Numbered from the stretch's first letter, positions 8,341 to 18,294 are shown. The stretch: DNA of 64,000 nt from VFKI01 sp033762075 (GCA_033762075.1 JANRLY010000051.1:1-64000), one strand, 5' to 3'. The notes: generated by a model from the sequence alone, not told the origin. A program made the numbers and translations.

Positions 8341-10943
8341 GTGACGACTCTTTTCACTTCAATACGTTCGAAAACTTCGATTTGGTCACCGACCTTGATG
8401 TCATTGTAACTTTTCACACCAATTCCGCACTCCATGCCATGACGCACTTCACCCGCATCATCGCGGAAACGTCTGAGAGATTCAAGCGCACCTTCGAAGA
8501 CAACAACATTATCACGTAAAACGCGGATTGGATTGTTACGACGCACAGTACCTTCAAGAACCATACATCCAGCAATCGCGCCCAATTTTGAAGAACGGAA
8601 AACTTCGCGCACTTCTGCTAACCCAATAATTTTTTCTTGAATTTCTGGCGCGAGGAATCCGCTGATTGCACGCTTCACTTCATTAATCACATCGTAAATA
8701 ATGCTGTGATAATGTAAGTCAACTTTTTCGGCTTCGATTAATTTACGCGCTTCATTATTTGCACGCACATTAAAGCCAATCATGATAGCGCCAGATGCAA
8801 TCGCAAGATTTACGTCAGACTCACTGATCCCACCGACTGCGCTCGATACGACTTTGACGCGCACTTCAGGCGTCGATAATTCATTCAGTGCATGGGATAA
8901 CGCTTCTGCAGAGCCTTGAACATCCGCTTTTAAAACAATATTGAGCGCGCGTTCGTTTTTATCGTCACCCATCCGTTGTAAAACATTTTCGAGTGTTGCA
9001 GCATTTTGACGCGCCAATTTAATTTCGCGGAATTTCCCTTGACGAAATAAAGCCACTTCACGTGCACGGCGTTCATCTTCAACAACGATAAATTCATCAC
9101 CAGCATTGGGTGTCCCAGAAAGACCGAGAATTTCGACTGGAATAGAGGGTCCTGCACTTTCAATTTGTTGCCCATTCTCATCGTTTAATGCGCGAACACG
9201 GCCATATTCAAAACCCGCCAACACGAGATCACCGCGCTTTAATGTACCTTGTTGCACTAAAATACTTGCCACAGCACCACGTCCACGATCTAAGCGTGAT
9301 TCAATGACAACCCCTTGCGCTGGACAATCGACCATAGCTTTGAGCTCCATGACTTCTGCTTGCACAAGAATAGAGTCCAACAATGCATCGATATTTTCGC
9401 CGGTTTTTGCTGAAATCGGCACAAACATGACATCACCACCCCAATCTTCTGGGATAAGTCCATGTTTTGATAATTCTGTTTTGACACGATCAGGATCGGC
9501 TTCGGGCTTATCCATTTTATTAACAGCCACAATAATTGGCACATTAGCCGCTTTCGCATGATCAATAGCTTCGATCGTTTGTGGCATAACGCCATCATCT
9601 GCTGCAACCACTAAAATAACGATGTCCGTTAATTTAGCACCACGTGCACGCATTGCAGTAAAGGCAGCGTGACCCGGTGTATCTAAAAAGGTGATCATCC
9701 CTTTCGGCGTTTCAACATGGTACGCACCAATATGCTGTGTAATACCACCAGCTTCGAGAGTGGTAACACGTGTGCGTCGAATGTAATCCAACAAAGAGGT
9801 TTTACCATGGTCAACGTGTCCCATGATGGTAACAACAGGCGCACGATGTAATATTTCACTTTGATGTTTAGCCGAATCAACTAAAGATTCTTCTAAAGAA
9901 AATGCACTAACAGGTTTGGGAATATGTCCCATTTCACTGACAACCAACACAGCAGTTTCTTGATCAATCGGTTGATTGATTGTCACCATCGCACCCATTT
10001 TCATCATGGTACGAATCACTTCTGACGCTTTCACTGACATTTTTTGCGCTAATTGCGCCACGGTAATAGTTTCAGGAATAGGAACTTCGTGAACCATAGG
10101 CGCAGTGGGTCGTGTAAATGCTTGTACTTGTACTTGCGGTGTTTTGCGCGCACGACCGTATTTGCGGCCTCCACGACGCTCAACGACATCAATTTCAACC
10201 TCATCTCCTCGCAATGCTGCGCTGAGGGCACCACCCGTTTTACCGACAAAAACATCGAAGCGTTTGGAATCATCACGAGAAGCACCACGTCCTTTTTTCT
10301 TTTTGGCATGGCGTTGACGCTCTTCTTCTTCCGCTTCTGAATGGTGCCGTTTTTCTTTCACTTTAGGTTTTGGTTTTTCAGCTTCTTTTGCGACAGGTGC
10401 TGCTGCTTCAACTTCTGTAGTGGGTTCAGATGAAACGACCACTTCAGGTGCTGCAACAACTTCAACGCTTTCAACCACAGGCTCAGAAGATGCAATAGCT
10501 TCGACAGGTGTAATCGCTGGCGTTTCTTCTAGAGTTGTCACAGGCGCAGAAGGGATTTCTGGTTCTGCAACAACGGGTTGTTCTTGTTCAGCAGCCGCTG
10601 TTTCTAAAGGACGTTTGACATAAGTCCTTTTTTTGCGAACTTGTACACTGATAGTTTTTGCACTTGCTCCAGTAGAGCCTGTTACACGAATTTCACTGGT
10701 TTTTGCACGACGCAAAATAATACGCTCAGGTGCCTCTGAGCGCGCTCCATGATGTTTTTGTAAATACTGTAGCAAAGCTTGTTTTTTTTCTTCTGAAATG
10801 ACATCGTCAGCGCCCGTCACTTCAATTTTTGCATCGTTTAATTGTGTCAGTAAACGTTCAACAGGCACGCCAATATCAAGCGCAAGCTGGCTCACAGAAA
10901 CGCCTTGTGTTTTTACGCTCTTAGCAGATACTTTCTTAGGCAT
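8337..10943 (-). CDS. infB: Translation initiation factor IF-2
   Basis: The 868-aa GTPase brings initiator tRNA to the 30S subunit. Order: an N-terminal IF2_N helical domain (VSQLALDIGVPVERLL), a long Ala/Glu/Val-rich linker (about 120-190), a Lys/Arg-rich stretch, a second IF2_N segment, and the G domain with GHVDHGKTS near residue 372, DTPGHAAF and NKMD. Two beta-barrel domains and the C-terminal fMet-tRNA-binding domain follow. GAGGAGG precedes the ATG. It lies between nusA and rbfA in the standard order. Confidence 0.97.
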   Translation of the reverse strand: MPKKVSAKSVKTQGVSVSQLALDIGVPVERLLTQLNDAKIEVTGADDVISEEKKQALLQYLQKHHGARSEAPERIILRRAKTSEIRVTGSTGASAKTISVQVRKKRTYVKRPLETAAAEQEQPVVAEPEIPSAPVTTLEETPAITPVEAIASSEPVVESVEVVAAPEVVVSSEPTTEVEAAAPVAKEAEKPKPKVKEKRHHSEAEEEERQRHAKKKKGRGASRDDSKRFDVFVGKTGGALSAALRGDEVEIDVVERRGGRKYGRARKTPQVQVQAFTRPTAPMVHEVPIPETITVAQLAQKMSVKASEVIRTMMKMGAMVTINQPIDQETAVLVVSEMGHIPKPVSAFSLEESLVDSAKHQSEILHRAPVVTIMGHVDHGKTSLLDYIRRTRVTTLEAGGITQHIGAYHVETPKGMITFLDTPGHAAFTAMRARGAKLTDIVILVVAADDGVMPQTIEAIDHAKAANVPIIVAVNKMDKPEADPDRVKTELSKHGLIPEDWGGDVMFVPISAKTGENIDALLDSILVQAEVMELKAMVDCPAQGVVIESRLDRGRGAVASILVQQGTLKRGDLVLAGFEYGRVRALNDENGQQIESAGPSIPVEILGLSGTPNAGDEFIVVEDERRAREVALFRQGKFREIKLARQNAATLENVLQRMGDDKNERALNIVLKADVQGSAEALSHALNELSTPEVRVKVVSSAVGGISESDVNLAIASGAIMIGFNVRANNEARKLIEAEKVDLHYHSIIYDVINEVKRAISGFLAPEIQEKIIGLAEVREVFRSSKLGAIAGCMVLEGTVRRNNPIRVLRDNVVVFEGALESLRRFRDDAGEVRHGMECGIGVKSYNDIKVGDQIEVFERIEVKRVVT

Positions 10944-11031
10944 TACGCCTCCTCACTACAATATGGGTAACTCATCGAGTTTTCGCCAGAAATCATCCAA
11001 AGTCTGGATGTATCTTCTGAATTACCTCTCG

Positions 11032-12549
11032 CTAGTTCGTTTCATCAAACCACAATTTACGAGCTGTCATAATTAATTTCGCAGCTGTTTCACTATCAAT
11101 TTCACCCATCTCTAACAAATCATCCACGGATTGTTCAGCGAGATCTTCGCGAGTAATCACACCATGACTTGCAAGTATATAAGCGATATGACGATCAATC
11201 CCTTCCATTTCTAAAAGATCTTGCGCAGGCTCTGTTTTTTCGAGGACTTGTTCTTCAGCAATCGCTTTCGTTAATAACGCTGCTTTTGCGCGCTCACGCA
11301 ATGCCTCAACGAGTTCTTGATCAAAGCCTTCAATTTCTAGCATTTCTTGGATAGGAACATAAGCAATTTCTTCTAAGGTTGTAAAACCTTCTTCAGCTAA
11401 AATGCCTGCAATCTCTTCATCCACGCCTAATTTTTCGATAAATAAACGCTGCACGGTTTCTGTTTCAGCTGCAGATTTTGTTTGCGCTTGTTGTTCAGTC
11501 ATGACATTCAATCGCCAACCGGTTAATTCACTGGCTAAACGAACATTTTGTCCGTTGCGTCCAATGGCAAGAGAAAGTTGCTCTTCTTTGACAGCGACAT
11601 CCATCGTGTGACTATCTTCATCAACGACAATGGAAGCCACTTCAGCAGGCGCCATCGCATTAATCACCAACTGTGCTGGACTATCACTCCAGAGAATAAT
11701 ATCAACGCGTTCACCGGCTAATTCTGCTGAAACAGCTTGTACGCGCGCGCCGCGCATCCCAACACATGCGCCCACAGGATCGATACGTCCATCGTTTGTC
11801 TTCACAGCTATTTTTGCACGCACACCCGGATCACGAGCGGCAGCTTTAATTTCAATGACTTCTTCGCTGATTTCGGGCACTTCAACACGGAACAATTCGA
11901 TGAGCATTTCTGGTCGCGTACGACTCACTTGTAATTGTGGACCACGGGTATCTGTTGTCACATCGTAAAGATAAGCACGCACACGATCATTCAAACGAAC
12001 AGCTTCATGCGGAATCATTTCAGTACGTAACAACATAGCTTCTGCGTTATTACCCAAATCTAATAACACAAAATCACGCGTAACTTTTCTGACAACACCA
12101 TTGACTAAAGTACCAATGCGATCACGATAAGCATTTGCAAGCTGCATGCGTTCTGCTTCAAGGACTTTTTGCACAATCACTTGTTTGGCTTTTTGTGCAG
12201 CAATACGGCCGAATTCGACGGATTCCATGGGTTCTTCGATAACATCATTAACATTCACATTGGCTTTACGTTGACGTGCTTCAGATAATTTAAGACGCGA
12301 AACGCCATCAGCGATAATTTCTTCGCCTTCTTCGTCAAAAACAGGCTCATCTGGGACAACTAACCAACGTCGCACTGTCTCATAGTCCCCTGTTTTACGG
12401 TTCACCGTGACCTTAACGTCAATTTCTGCGCCCGCACGTTTGCGTGTTGCCATTTCCAGTGCAGCTTCGATGGCTTCAAAAATCACATCGCTTGCAACAC
12501 CTTTTTCGTTCGATACTGCTTCGACAACCAATAAAATTTCTTTATTCAT
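11032..12549 (-). CDS. nusA: Transcription termination/antitermination factor NusA
   Basis: At 505 aa it contains the N-terminal RNA-polymerase-binding domain, an S1 domain (GTLVNGVVRKVTRDFVLLDLG), two KH domains (VGACVGMRGARVQAV and AIGRNGQNVRLASEL) and two acidic C-terminal AR repeats (EEIAGILAEEGFTTLEEIA and DRHIAYILASHGVITREDLA), as in gammaproteobacteria. It binds RNA polymerase and modulates pausing and termination. It is 18 nt downstream of rimP and 88 nt upstream of infB. Confidence 0.97.
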   Translation of the reverse strand: MNKEILLVVEAVSNEKGVASDVIFEAIEAALEMATRKRAGAEIDVKVTVNRKTGDYETVRRWLVVPDEPVFDEEGEEIIADGVSRLKLSEARQRKANVNVNDVIEEPMESVEFGRIAAQKAKQVIVQKVLEAERMQLANAYRDRIGTLVNGVVRKVTRDFVLLDLGNNAEAMLLRTEMIPHEAVRLNDRVRAYLYDVTTDTRGPQLQVSRTRPEMLIELFRVEVPEISEEVIEIKAAARDPGVRAKIAVKTNDGRIDPVGACVGMRGARVQAVSAELAGERVDIILWSDSPAQLVINAMAPAEVASIVVDEDSHTMDVAVKEEQLSLAIGRNGQNVRLASELTGWRLNVMTEQQAQTKSAAETETVQRLFIEKLGVDEEIAGILAEEGFTTLEEIAYVPIQEMLEIEGFDQELVEALRERAKAALLTKAIAEEQVLEKTEPAQDLLEMEGIDRHIAYILASHGVITREDLAEQSVDDLLEMGEIDSETAAKLIMTARKLWFDETN

Positions 12550-12567
12550 AATCTGCCTCGCACAGTG

Positions 12568-13038
12568 TTAGTTCAGTTTTCCGGGCACAATGTTTGTCAC
12601 AATGTTTGCTCTAGCAATATCCGCAAAAGGGATAGAGACTTCTTCCGCATCCATTAAAAGACAGACATTGACTTCCTCCACACGGATCAACTGTCCCACA
12701 AAATTCATCCGTCCATTCAGCGGATGAGACAATCGTAATTTAACCTGACTCCCAAGATATCTTTCGTATTGAGCCAATGTAAATAAGGGTCGATTAATCC
12801 CCGGCGAAGAAACCTCGAGGGAATATCGCCCCATAAAAGGATCTTCGACGTCAAGCATCGCACTCACTTGACGGCTCACTTTCGTACAATCATCGACCGT
12901 CACACCGCCGACTTTGTCAATGTAAATACGTAATAACAAATCGCGGCCTTCACGGCGTAATTCACTTCCTACAAATTCGTAGTCCATCGCTATAATTAGC
13001 GAAGCCAAACGATCATTCAATTGCGCTTCAACTTTCAT
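12568..13038 (-). CDS. rimP: Ribosome maturation factor RimP
   Basis: A 30S assembly factor. The RimP signatures are YSLEVSSPGINRPLF and the N-terminal LRREGRDLLLRIYIDK segment. The ATG at 13038 (MKVEAQLNDR, after TTGAGTAGAAAG) gives 156 aa, close to the E. coli length; an ATG at 13059 has no good ribosome site. It starts the rimP-nusA-infB-rbfA-truB series, downstream of the initiator tRNA. Confidence 0.94.
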   Translation of the reverse strand: MKVEAQLNDRLASLIIAMDYEFVGSELRREGRDLLLRIYIDKVGGVTVDDCTKVSRQVSAMLDVEDPFMGRYSLEVSSPGINRPLFTLAQYERYLGSQVKLRLSHPLNGRMNFVGQLIRVEEVNVCLLMDAEEVSIPFADIARANIVTNIVPGKLN

Positions 13039-13090
13039 CTTTCTACTCAACACATACAAAAAATGGGCCTGATATGCCCATCCCCAAAAT

Positions 13091-13114
13091 AAAAAACCCC
13101 AATTGGGGTTTTTT
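13091..13114 (-). terminator. Intrinsic terminator after the initiator tRNA
   Basis: AAAAAACCCC-AATT-GGGGTTTTTT is a perfect stem with a T-run on either strand. On the minus strand it lies just after the tRNA 3' end and before rimP, so it should end or attenuate read-through from the tRNA promoter into the nusA operon. Confidence 0.8.
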
Positions 13115-13123
13115 CGTCTTATC

Positions 13124-13200
<77 letters not shown>

Positions 13201-13211
13201 ATGAAGGCGCC

Positions 13212-13240
13212 ATTCTATAGAAAGGCGCCCCATCACACAA
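13212..13240 (-). promoter_or_regulatory. Promoter of the initiator tRNA
   Basis: On the minus strand TTGTGT (-35, 13235-13240) and TAGAAT (-10, 13212-13217) are spaced by 17 bp, putting the start a few bases before the tRNA 5' end at 13200. A GGCGCC inverted repeat flanks the -10 region. Confidence 0.65.
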
Positions 13241-13254
13241 GAGGGCAAGCCAAA

Positions 13255-14037
13255 TTAACCTGACACTTTTTGAATGTTTTTATTCAACTGATCAGCATCG
13301 ACTTGTCCAGGAATAAAGACAATCGCGCTAGCAGGAGATTTTGCATTCACATTAGAACCAGCAATGAAAATCGCTGGTGTGCCCATTAATTTCAAATTTT
13401 GAGCCAATTGGTAGTTAGCTTTAATTTGATCATTGATAGCACTTGATTTCATGGCAACCTTGAGTTTATCAACATCTAAACCCACCTTACCTGCGGTTTT
13501 ATAGATGATTTCTTCAGTCAAGGGTGCTTTACCAGCAACATCCATCAGCGCATTATGCAATTCGAGATATTTACCTTGTCCCGCAGCAGCCAAAGCTGCT
13601 CTTGCTGCTACTTCTGATGCTGGGCCGCGAATGGGGAACTCTTTGAAGACAACACGTACATTCGGATTATTTTTGACAAGGTTATCAAAAATAGGGCTCA
13701 TTTCGACACAGTGAGGGCATTGATAGTCAAAAAATTCGACGACTGTCACTTTCCCTTTTGGATTGCCTGCAACAGGATCATTAGACTGGTGGAAAATTTG
13801 ATCGGCATATTGGAGTGAGCTATTTTGCGTTTGCTGCACACTCGCCATCATTTGCTTTTGCTGCCAAGACTGCAAAGATTCGACAATCACTTCAGGATTT
13901 TGCACGATATAATCATGAACGACCCCTTGCACTTGTTGTTTTTGTGCAGAGTTCATATCAGCCGCTTGTGTTGTCATGGGCAACAACCCAGAAATCATCA
14001 CAAGACCTGCCATCATTCGATTTAAATTAAATTTCAC
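13255..14037 (-). CDS. Com1/DsbA2-like periplasmic thiol:disulfide oxidoreductase
   Basis: At 260 aa it has a Sec signal peptide (about 1-25, ending TTQA-AD), an N-terminal helical dimerisation segment (QVQGVVHDYIVQNPEVIVESL), then a thioredoxin fold with CPHC at residues 107-110 and a TP cis-proline near 218 (MGTPAIF). The layout and the VTVVEFFDYQCPHC block resemble Coxiella Com1 and Legionella DsbA2. It would oxidise or isomerise disulfides of exported proteins. The start is a GTG after a strong GGAGGAAG site. It stands alone, downstream of cca. Confidence 0.92.
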   Translation of the reverse strand: MKFNLNRMMAGLVMISGLLPMTTQAADMNSAQKQQVQGVVHDYIVQNPEVIVESLQSWQQKQMMASVQQTQNSSLQYADQIFHQSNDPVAGNPKGKVTVVEFFDYQCPHCVEMSPIFDNLVKNNPNVRVVFKEFPIRGPASEVAARAALAAAGQGKYLELHNALMDVAGKAPLTEEIIYKTAGKVGLDVDKLKVAMKSSAINDQIKANYQLAQNLKLMGTPAIFIAGSNVNAKSPASAIVFIPGQVDADQLNKNIQKVSG

Positions 14038-14083
14038 TTGGGCTTCCTCCAGCTCGGTTTCATTATGAAGGAAACACAGTATG

Positions 14084-15178
14084 TTAGCTGTTTTTTGAAG
14101 TCAAGCGATGTATTGCCTCGATGCGTGCTGAACGTATTTTTTCAGCAATTTCAGGGCCTTTTAAGTTTGCGGCAAGCGCTTTGGCATCAATACTGGAAGC
14201 CACCTCAAGACATTGCAGCAACCAATCGGCAGATTGAATAGATTCACAAGCCTCACACGCTAATAACCAAAATTTAAAACGACTCGGTCTACGAAAAGCA
14301 TCAACGTGCTGCAAAAGATCGGTGATCTCTTCAGCAGAAAGCGCCCGTGAACGCGCATAATCACGATGAAAGTTTGAAACGATCAAAGCAAGTTCTTTAT
14401 AAACTGCAGGAATACGATATTTTGCACACAACCCATGAATCACGTCATAGCCTTGATCATAGGTTAATGCAGCAAAACGGATCATTGGATTGGGTGATAA
14501 TACAACGGCGTTTTTTAAAGCCTGAATACCCGCTGAATTTGCTGCAAATAAATCTCCGAATAATGGTTTCAATGCGTCACAGTCTGCTAACACAGCAAAA
14601 AATATTTCAGGATTTTTTTCAGCAAGTGCACGTTCGAATTCTTTCCAAACGCGCTCTGGGACTAGCGCATCGACTTCGCCAAGTTCAACCATTTTTTGCA
14701 TTAAAGAAAGCGTTTCGGGTGCCAAATGAAATCCATACTCAGTAAAACGTGCGGCAAAACGCGCCACGCGTAAAATGCGAACTGGATCTTCGATGAAGGC
14801 ATCTGAAACATGCCGTAGTATACGATTGTCTAAATCTTTTTGTCCGTTGAAAGGGTCAATTAATGCTCCCTCTGGTGTTTCAGCTATCGCATTAATGGTT
14901 AAATCGCGTCGACGTAAATCGTCTTCGAGAGTGACAGTCGCTGACGTATCAAACACAAAATTTGTATACCCTTTGCCCGTTTTACGTTCTGTGCGAGCCA
15001 AAGCATATTCTTCGTTGGTGTTGGGATGTAAAAAAACAGGGAAGTCACGACCCACCTGACGAAACCCTTTTGCCAATAAATCAGCCGGCGTCGCGCCCAC
15101 GACAACCCAATCTTTTTCTGTGATCGTTCTGCCTAAGAGACGATCACGTACTGCTCCGCCGACTAAATAAATTTGCAT
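14084..15178 (-). CDS. cca: CCA-adding enzyme (tRNA nucleotidyltransferase)
   Basis: It adds or repairs the 3'-CCA of tRNA. The class II nucleotidyltransferase head begins at the first residues (LVGGAVRDRLLG), followed by EKDWVVVG, the metal-binding region, DLRRRDLTINAIA and EDPVRILRVARFAARF. The ATG at 15178 (after GGAAAATGAC) gives 364 aa. The C-terminal HD phosphohydrolase domain of the E. coli enzyme is absent, so this is the shorter form. Encoded CCA in some local tRNAs but not in tRNA-Leu(CAA) makes the enzyme essential here. Confidence 0.94.
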   Translation of the reverse strand: MQIYLVGGAVRDRLLGRTITEKDWVVVGATPADLLAKGFRQVGRDFPVFLHPNTNEEYALARTERKTGKGYTNFVFDTSATVTLEDDLRRRDLTINAIAETPEGALIDPFNGQKDLDNRILRHVSDAFIEDPVRILRVARFAARFTEYGFHLAPETLSLMQKMVELGEVDALVPERVWKEFERALAEKNPEIFFAVLADCDALKPLFGDLFAANSAGIQALKNAVVLSPNPMIRFAALTYDQGYDVIHGLCAKYRIPAVYKELALIVSNFHRDYARSRALSAEEITDLLQHVDAFRRPSRFKFWLLACEACESIQSADWLLQCLEVASSIDAKALAANLKGPEIAEKIRSARIEAIHRLTSKNS

Positions 15179-15245
15179 GTCATTTTCCAAATCGCCAGGA
15201 ATAGCATATGATACCTGCTTTTATAGGATTTTGAGACCACATTAT

Positions 15246-16133
15246 ATGACGTCAGAAGGATTATTAGTCAGCGTCGCAGGTGCAACGGCTGAGATTGAAA
15301 ACAGCGAAGGCAAACTGATTCGCTGCCACGTGCGTAAAAATGCAGAACCCGTGATTACAGGGGATCATGTTGCATGGGAACTCGCAAATGATGGCACTGG
15401 GATTATCACAGGACCTGTCGCCCGCAAAACAGTATTATTTCGCCCTGAAAATGCGCATAAGCGCAAATTGATTGCTGCAAATATTGACTTCATTTTTGTG
15501 GTAACCGCCCCGCCGCCAGTTTTAGCAGAAGACATTCTCGATCGTTATTTAATTGCCGCACAGCAATTTAAAATCACGCCCGTGATTGTCCTAAACAAAA
15601 TTGACTTAATGGATGAAGCAACCACGAAAGATGTACATGAACGATTACACATTTATGAGCGCGCAGGTTACACCGTTTTATTTTCGAGTATTCACTTGCC
15701 TGATTCTCTCAACAAACTGAGTGCATTTCTCGAATATAAAAGTGCTGTCTTGGTTGGACAATCCGGCGTTGGAAAATCTTCATTAATAAAAATATTAACC
15801 GGACAAAATACAATTCGCATTGGCGATGTTTCAACTTCCACCGGATTAGGGAAGCACACTACAACAGGTACACGTTTATATCATTTACCGAATGGCGGTA
15901 GCATTATTGATTCACCCGGTGTGCGAGAATTTGGTTTGTGGCATTTAGATCGCGAAGATATTCAAAATGGTTTTCTTGAATTCGAAAAGTATTTAGGAGA
16001 TTGTAAGTTTCGCGATTGTTTACATCTCAGCGAACCAGGTTGCGCGATTCGCGCTGCTGTTGAAGCAGGCGACATTGCACCAAAACGTATGCACAGTTAT
16101 CAAAAAATTATGGAACAGTTGGCAAACAAATAA
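15246..16133 (+). CDS. rsgA: Ribosome small-subunit-dependent GTPase RsgA (YjeQ)
   Basis: A circularly permuted GTPase acting late in 30S maturation. The OB-fold is at the N-terminus; the G4 motif LNKIDL (about 115) precedes G1 GQSGVGKSS (about 170), G3 is DSPGVREFG, and a C-terminal zinc module (CKFRDCLHLSEPGC) follows. The ATG at 15246 (MTSEGLLVS) gives 295 aa, the short version of the family. It is divergent from cca, and its 3' end overlaps the convergent aldo/keto reductase gene by 26 bp. Confidence 0.95.
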   Translation: MTSEGLLVSVAGATAEIENSEGKLIRCHVRKNAEPVITGDHVAWELANDGTGIITGPVARKTVLFRPENAHKRKLIAANIDFIFVVTAPPPVLAEDILDRYLIAAQQFKITPVIVLNKIDLMDEATTKDVHERLHIYERAGYTVLFSSIHLPDSLNKLSAFLEYKSAVLVGQSGVGKSSLIKILTGQNTIRIGDVSTSTGLGKHTTTGTRLYHLPNGGSIIDSPGVREFGLWHLDREDIQNGFLEFEKYLGDCKFRDCLHLSEPGCAIRAAVEAGDIAPKRMHSYQKIMEQLANK

Positions 16134-16875
16134 CATTCTCGCGCAAATGCTCTGGCTTCAATGTGCCGACAATCACGCTGGTGACACCTGCTTCTTTAAA
16201 AATAAACTGCATGATTTCTTGAATGGAATGCTTGAAGTGTCCACTTGCAAAGGCTTTTTTAATGAAAATCCCTTTTTTTTGTTGATGCGCCTCTTTGATC
16301 ACTACGAGTTCGTCAAGATGCTCCGGATGATAAGTTACCATCACCACATCCGAATACTTGACTGCCAGCAATCCACCCTCAACAGTTTTAGTCGACATTC
16401 CGTAAGCGCGAATTTTACCTGCTTTTTTTAATGCATCTAAAGTTTCAAAAACGTGATCTTGTTGAATCAGTTTGACATCATCGCCATCTGAATGAATGAA
16501 AACAATATCTAAATAATCTGTATTTAATTTTTTTAAACTGTTTTCAATACTTTTTTGAATTGCGCGTGGAGAAAAATCAAAAGTAGAATGGCCCTCATGA
16601 AAACTTTCGCCAGCTTTCGTGGATATAATCCATTCGTGACGCTGGCCTTTTAATAAAGCACCAAGACGTTCTTCACTTGCCCCGTATGCAGGTGCCGTAT
16701 CTAATAAATTAATACCCAGTGATTTTGCCGCCTCTAATAAATGCAAAATCGCTTGATCAGTCGGCAATGAAAAAGCACGCGGATATTTTACGCCAGTGTT
16801 TCGGCCAAACTTGACTGTGCCGAGTCCAATGCAACTGACCGCAATATCTGTTTGTCCGAGTTGATTTAACTTCAT
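16108..16875 (-). CDS. Aldo/keto reductase
   Basis: A 255-aa NADPH-dependent oxidoreductase with the AKR barrel order: GLGTVKFG at the N-terminus, LLDTAPAYGASEERLG with the catalytic Asp/Tyr, STKAGE with the catalytic Lys, and DIVFIHSDG with the His. At 255 aa it is short for an AKR (usually 270-330), so the last strands or C-terminal loop may be reduced. The substrate is unknown. GAGAGGTATAT precedes the start, a context repeated before the next gene upstream. Confidence 0.88.
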   Translation of the reverse strand: MKLNQLGQTDIAVSCIGLGTVKFGRNTGVKYPRAFSLPTDQAILHLLEAAKSLGINLLDTAPAYGASEERLGALLKGQRHEWIISTKAGESFHEGHSTFDFSPRAIQKSIENSLKKLNTDYLDIVFIHSDGDDVKLIQQDHVFETLDALKKAGKIRAYGMSTKTVEGGLLAVKYSDVVMVTYHPEHLDELVVIKEAHQQKKGIFIKKAFASGHFKHSIQEIMQFIFKEAGVTSVIVGTLKPEHLRENVICLPTVP

Positions 16876-16897
16876 ATATACCTCTCACAAATGAATT

Positions 16898-17039
16898 TTA
16901 GGACTTTTAGCATCTCATCTTGCATCGATCTTTAAATGTTCTTCAATCGAAAAATTTCGACGTAGCAACAAGTACGCCTTCAGTTTTTCTCAATCAGAAC
17001 GTTTAAATCTCTCGCAATCTGAGCGCTAAAAATCCTAAA
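16898..17039. repeat. Long imperfect palindromic repeat
   Basis: A left arm starting TTTAGGACTTTTAGCATCTC pairs with a right arm ending GCGCTAAAAATCCTAAA. The match continues inward over about 55 bp per arm (CTTTAAATGTTCTTCAATCG against the complement of CAATCAGAACGTTTAAAT). The centre contains GAAAAATTTCGACGTAGCAAC. It lies between the aldo/keto reductase and the upstream oxidoreductase, and the latter's TAG falls within its edge. It could be a MITE-like unit or a structured RNA. Confidence 0.75.
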
Positions 17040-18258
17040 GCTCATCTGCGAGAGGTATAAACAATTGCTCCCACATCGGTTTTGCAAAAGCAGGGATCGG
17101 CCAAGCGCGTAATTCGCGAATATCTGCGCGCCCGGTACGGATAGTATTGGGATCTAATTTCTGCAAAATATTTTCCGCAAGTAATGGTGCAAATGCGAGC
17201 TTCGTTGGCCATGCAACAAAATAATTTGCGATTTCTTTCACAGTAAATGAATCAGGACGACGTTGACCTGGCTGCTCTGCTTCAGCACGATCAATCGGAA
17301 AAGAAGCAAAAGCAGCAGTAGAAAAATCAAGCCAGGGAAATAATGCTTGTAACTCTTGCTTTGCAACTTCACATTGACGTGCTGTATCTCGGTGCACGCC
17401 TTCTTCTGCAATTTGGCCGCCGATGTACCAAATATATTTCCCATCATGCGCACGATGCGTTGTAATCGTCATGCGTGGCACCGAACTTAAACCAACACAA
17501 TGAGCATACACAGGATAATCAAAATGATGTTTCACCATCACCATATGTAAAGGTCGACGCTGCGTATTGGCGGCGGATTGATTGGATTGCGCCAATAAAG
17601 CATCGTTGCCACTACCGGCTGCAAAAATAAATTTTTTCGCAAATAATGAAACCGCATGCATCGGTGCTAAATGAATATCGAAAGATTCTATTGCACCTTG
17701 TTCGTTATAATGCAAATCACTCGCTGCAGGTGGATCAATATGAAAAATGGCATCTTGATGCGATTTAACTAATTCACGAATCAATGCATGCACGTCAATC
17801 ACTTTTTCATCGAGCACGTACACATCCCCACGAAATTCTGGATGCTGAAAAACCGCTGGGTATGCATCACGTGTTAATTGTTTTAATTCAGAACGCAACG
17901 TCAACCCCGCAAAAAAACCGGCAACTTTGGCTGCAACTCCACCTGTTGTCCAAAGATATTGATTGTCAGATAAAATGGGTACTGCCCGCAAATCCAGTGT
18001 GCCATTTCCCGTTAAACACGCTTGCCAAAAATCAGGCATCGCAGCAATGGCTTTTGTGGCAGGTGTCACTGCGCCTTGTAAAGCATATTTCATGCCGCCA
18101 TGAATAATCCCTTGTGCTTTATGCGTTTGACCGCCTCCTAATGTCCCTGACTCTAGTAATACTGCAGAATATCCTTGTTGTCGCAACCGATTGAGCAACC
18201 ATAATCCCGCAATCCCACCGCCAATAATGGCGATATCTGTTTCAGCTTTTAGTCTCAT
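17035..18258 (-). CDS. FAD-dependent oxidoreductase (DAO / glycerol-3-phosphate dehydrogenase-like)
   Basis: The 407-aa protein begins with a Rossmann dinucleotide motif (IAIIGGGIAGLWLLNRL) and the GGGQTHKAQGIIHGGMKYA stretch typical of the DAO/GlpD fold, with FIFAAGSGND later and an ending that resembles a cap over FAD. It would oxidise an amine or a hydroxy-acid, but the substrate cannot be read from the sequence. It lies upstream of the aldo/keto reductase on the same strand, separated by a palindromic repeat. GGAGAGGTATATA precedes the ATG. Confidence 0.85.
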   Translation of the reverse strand: MRLKAETDIAIIGGGIAGLWLLNRLRQQGYSAVLLESGTLGGGQTHKAQGIIHGGMKYALQGAVTPATKAIAAMPDFWQACLTGNGTLDLRAVPILSDNQYLWTTGGVAAKVAGFFAGLTLRSELKQLTRDAYPAVFQHPEFRGDVYVLDEKVIDVHALIRELVKSHQDAIFHIDPPAASDLHYNEQGAIESFDIHLAPMHAVSLFAKKFIFAAGSGNDALLAQSNQSAANTQRRPLHMVMVKHHFDYPVYAHCVGLSSVPRMTITTHRAHDGKYIWYIGGQIAEEGVHRDTARQCEVAKQELQALFPWLDFSTAAFASFPIDRAEAEQPGQRRPDSFTVKEIANYFVAWPTKLAFAPLLAENILQKLDPNTIRTGRADIRELRAWPIPAFAKPMWEQLFIPLADEL

Positions 18259-18294
18259 CTAATATATACCTCTCCGGCATCACTTCTCAGATAT

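Noticed and set aside
9106..9561. 151-aa plus-strand frame inside infB
   Set aside because: Antisense shadow of the conserved G domain; no ribosome site.
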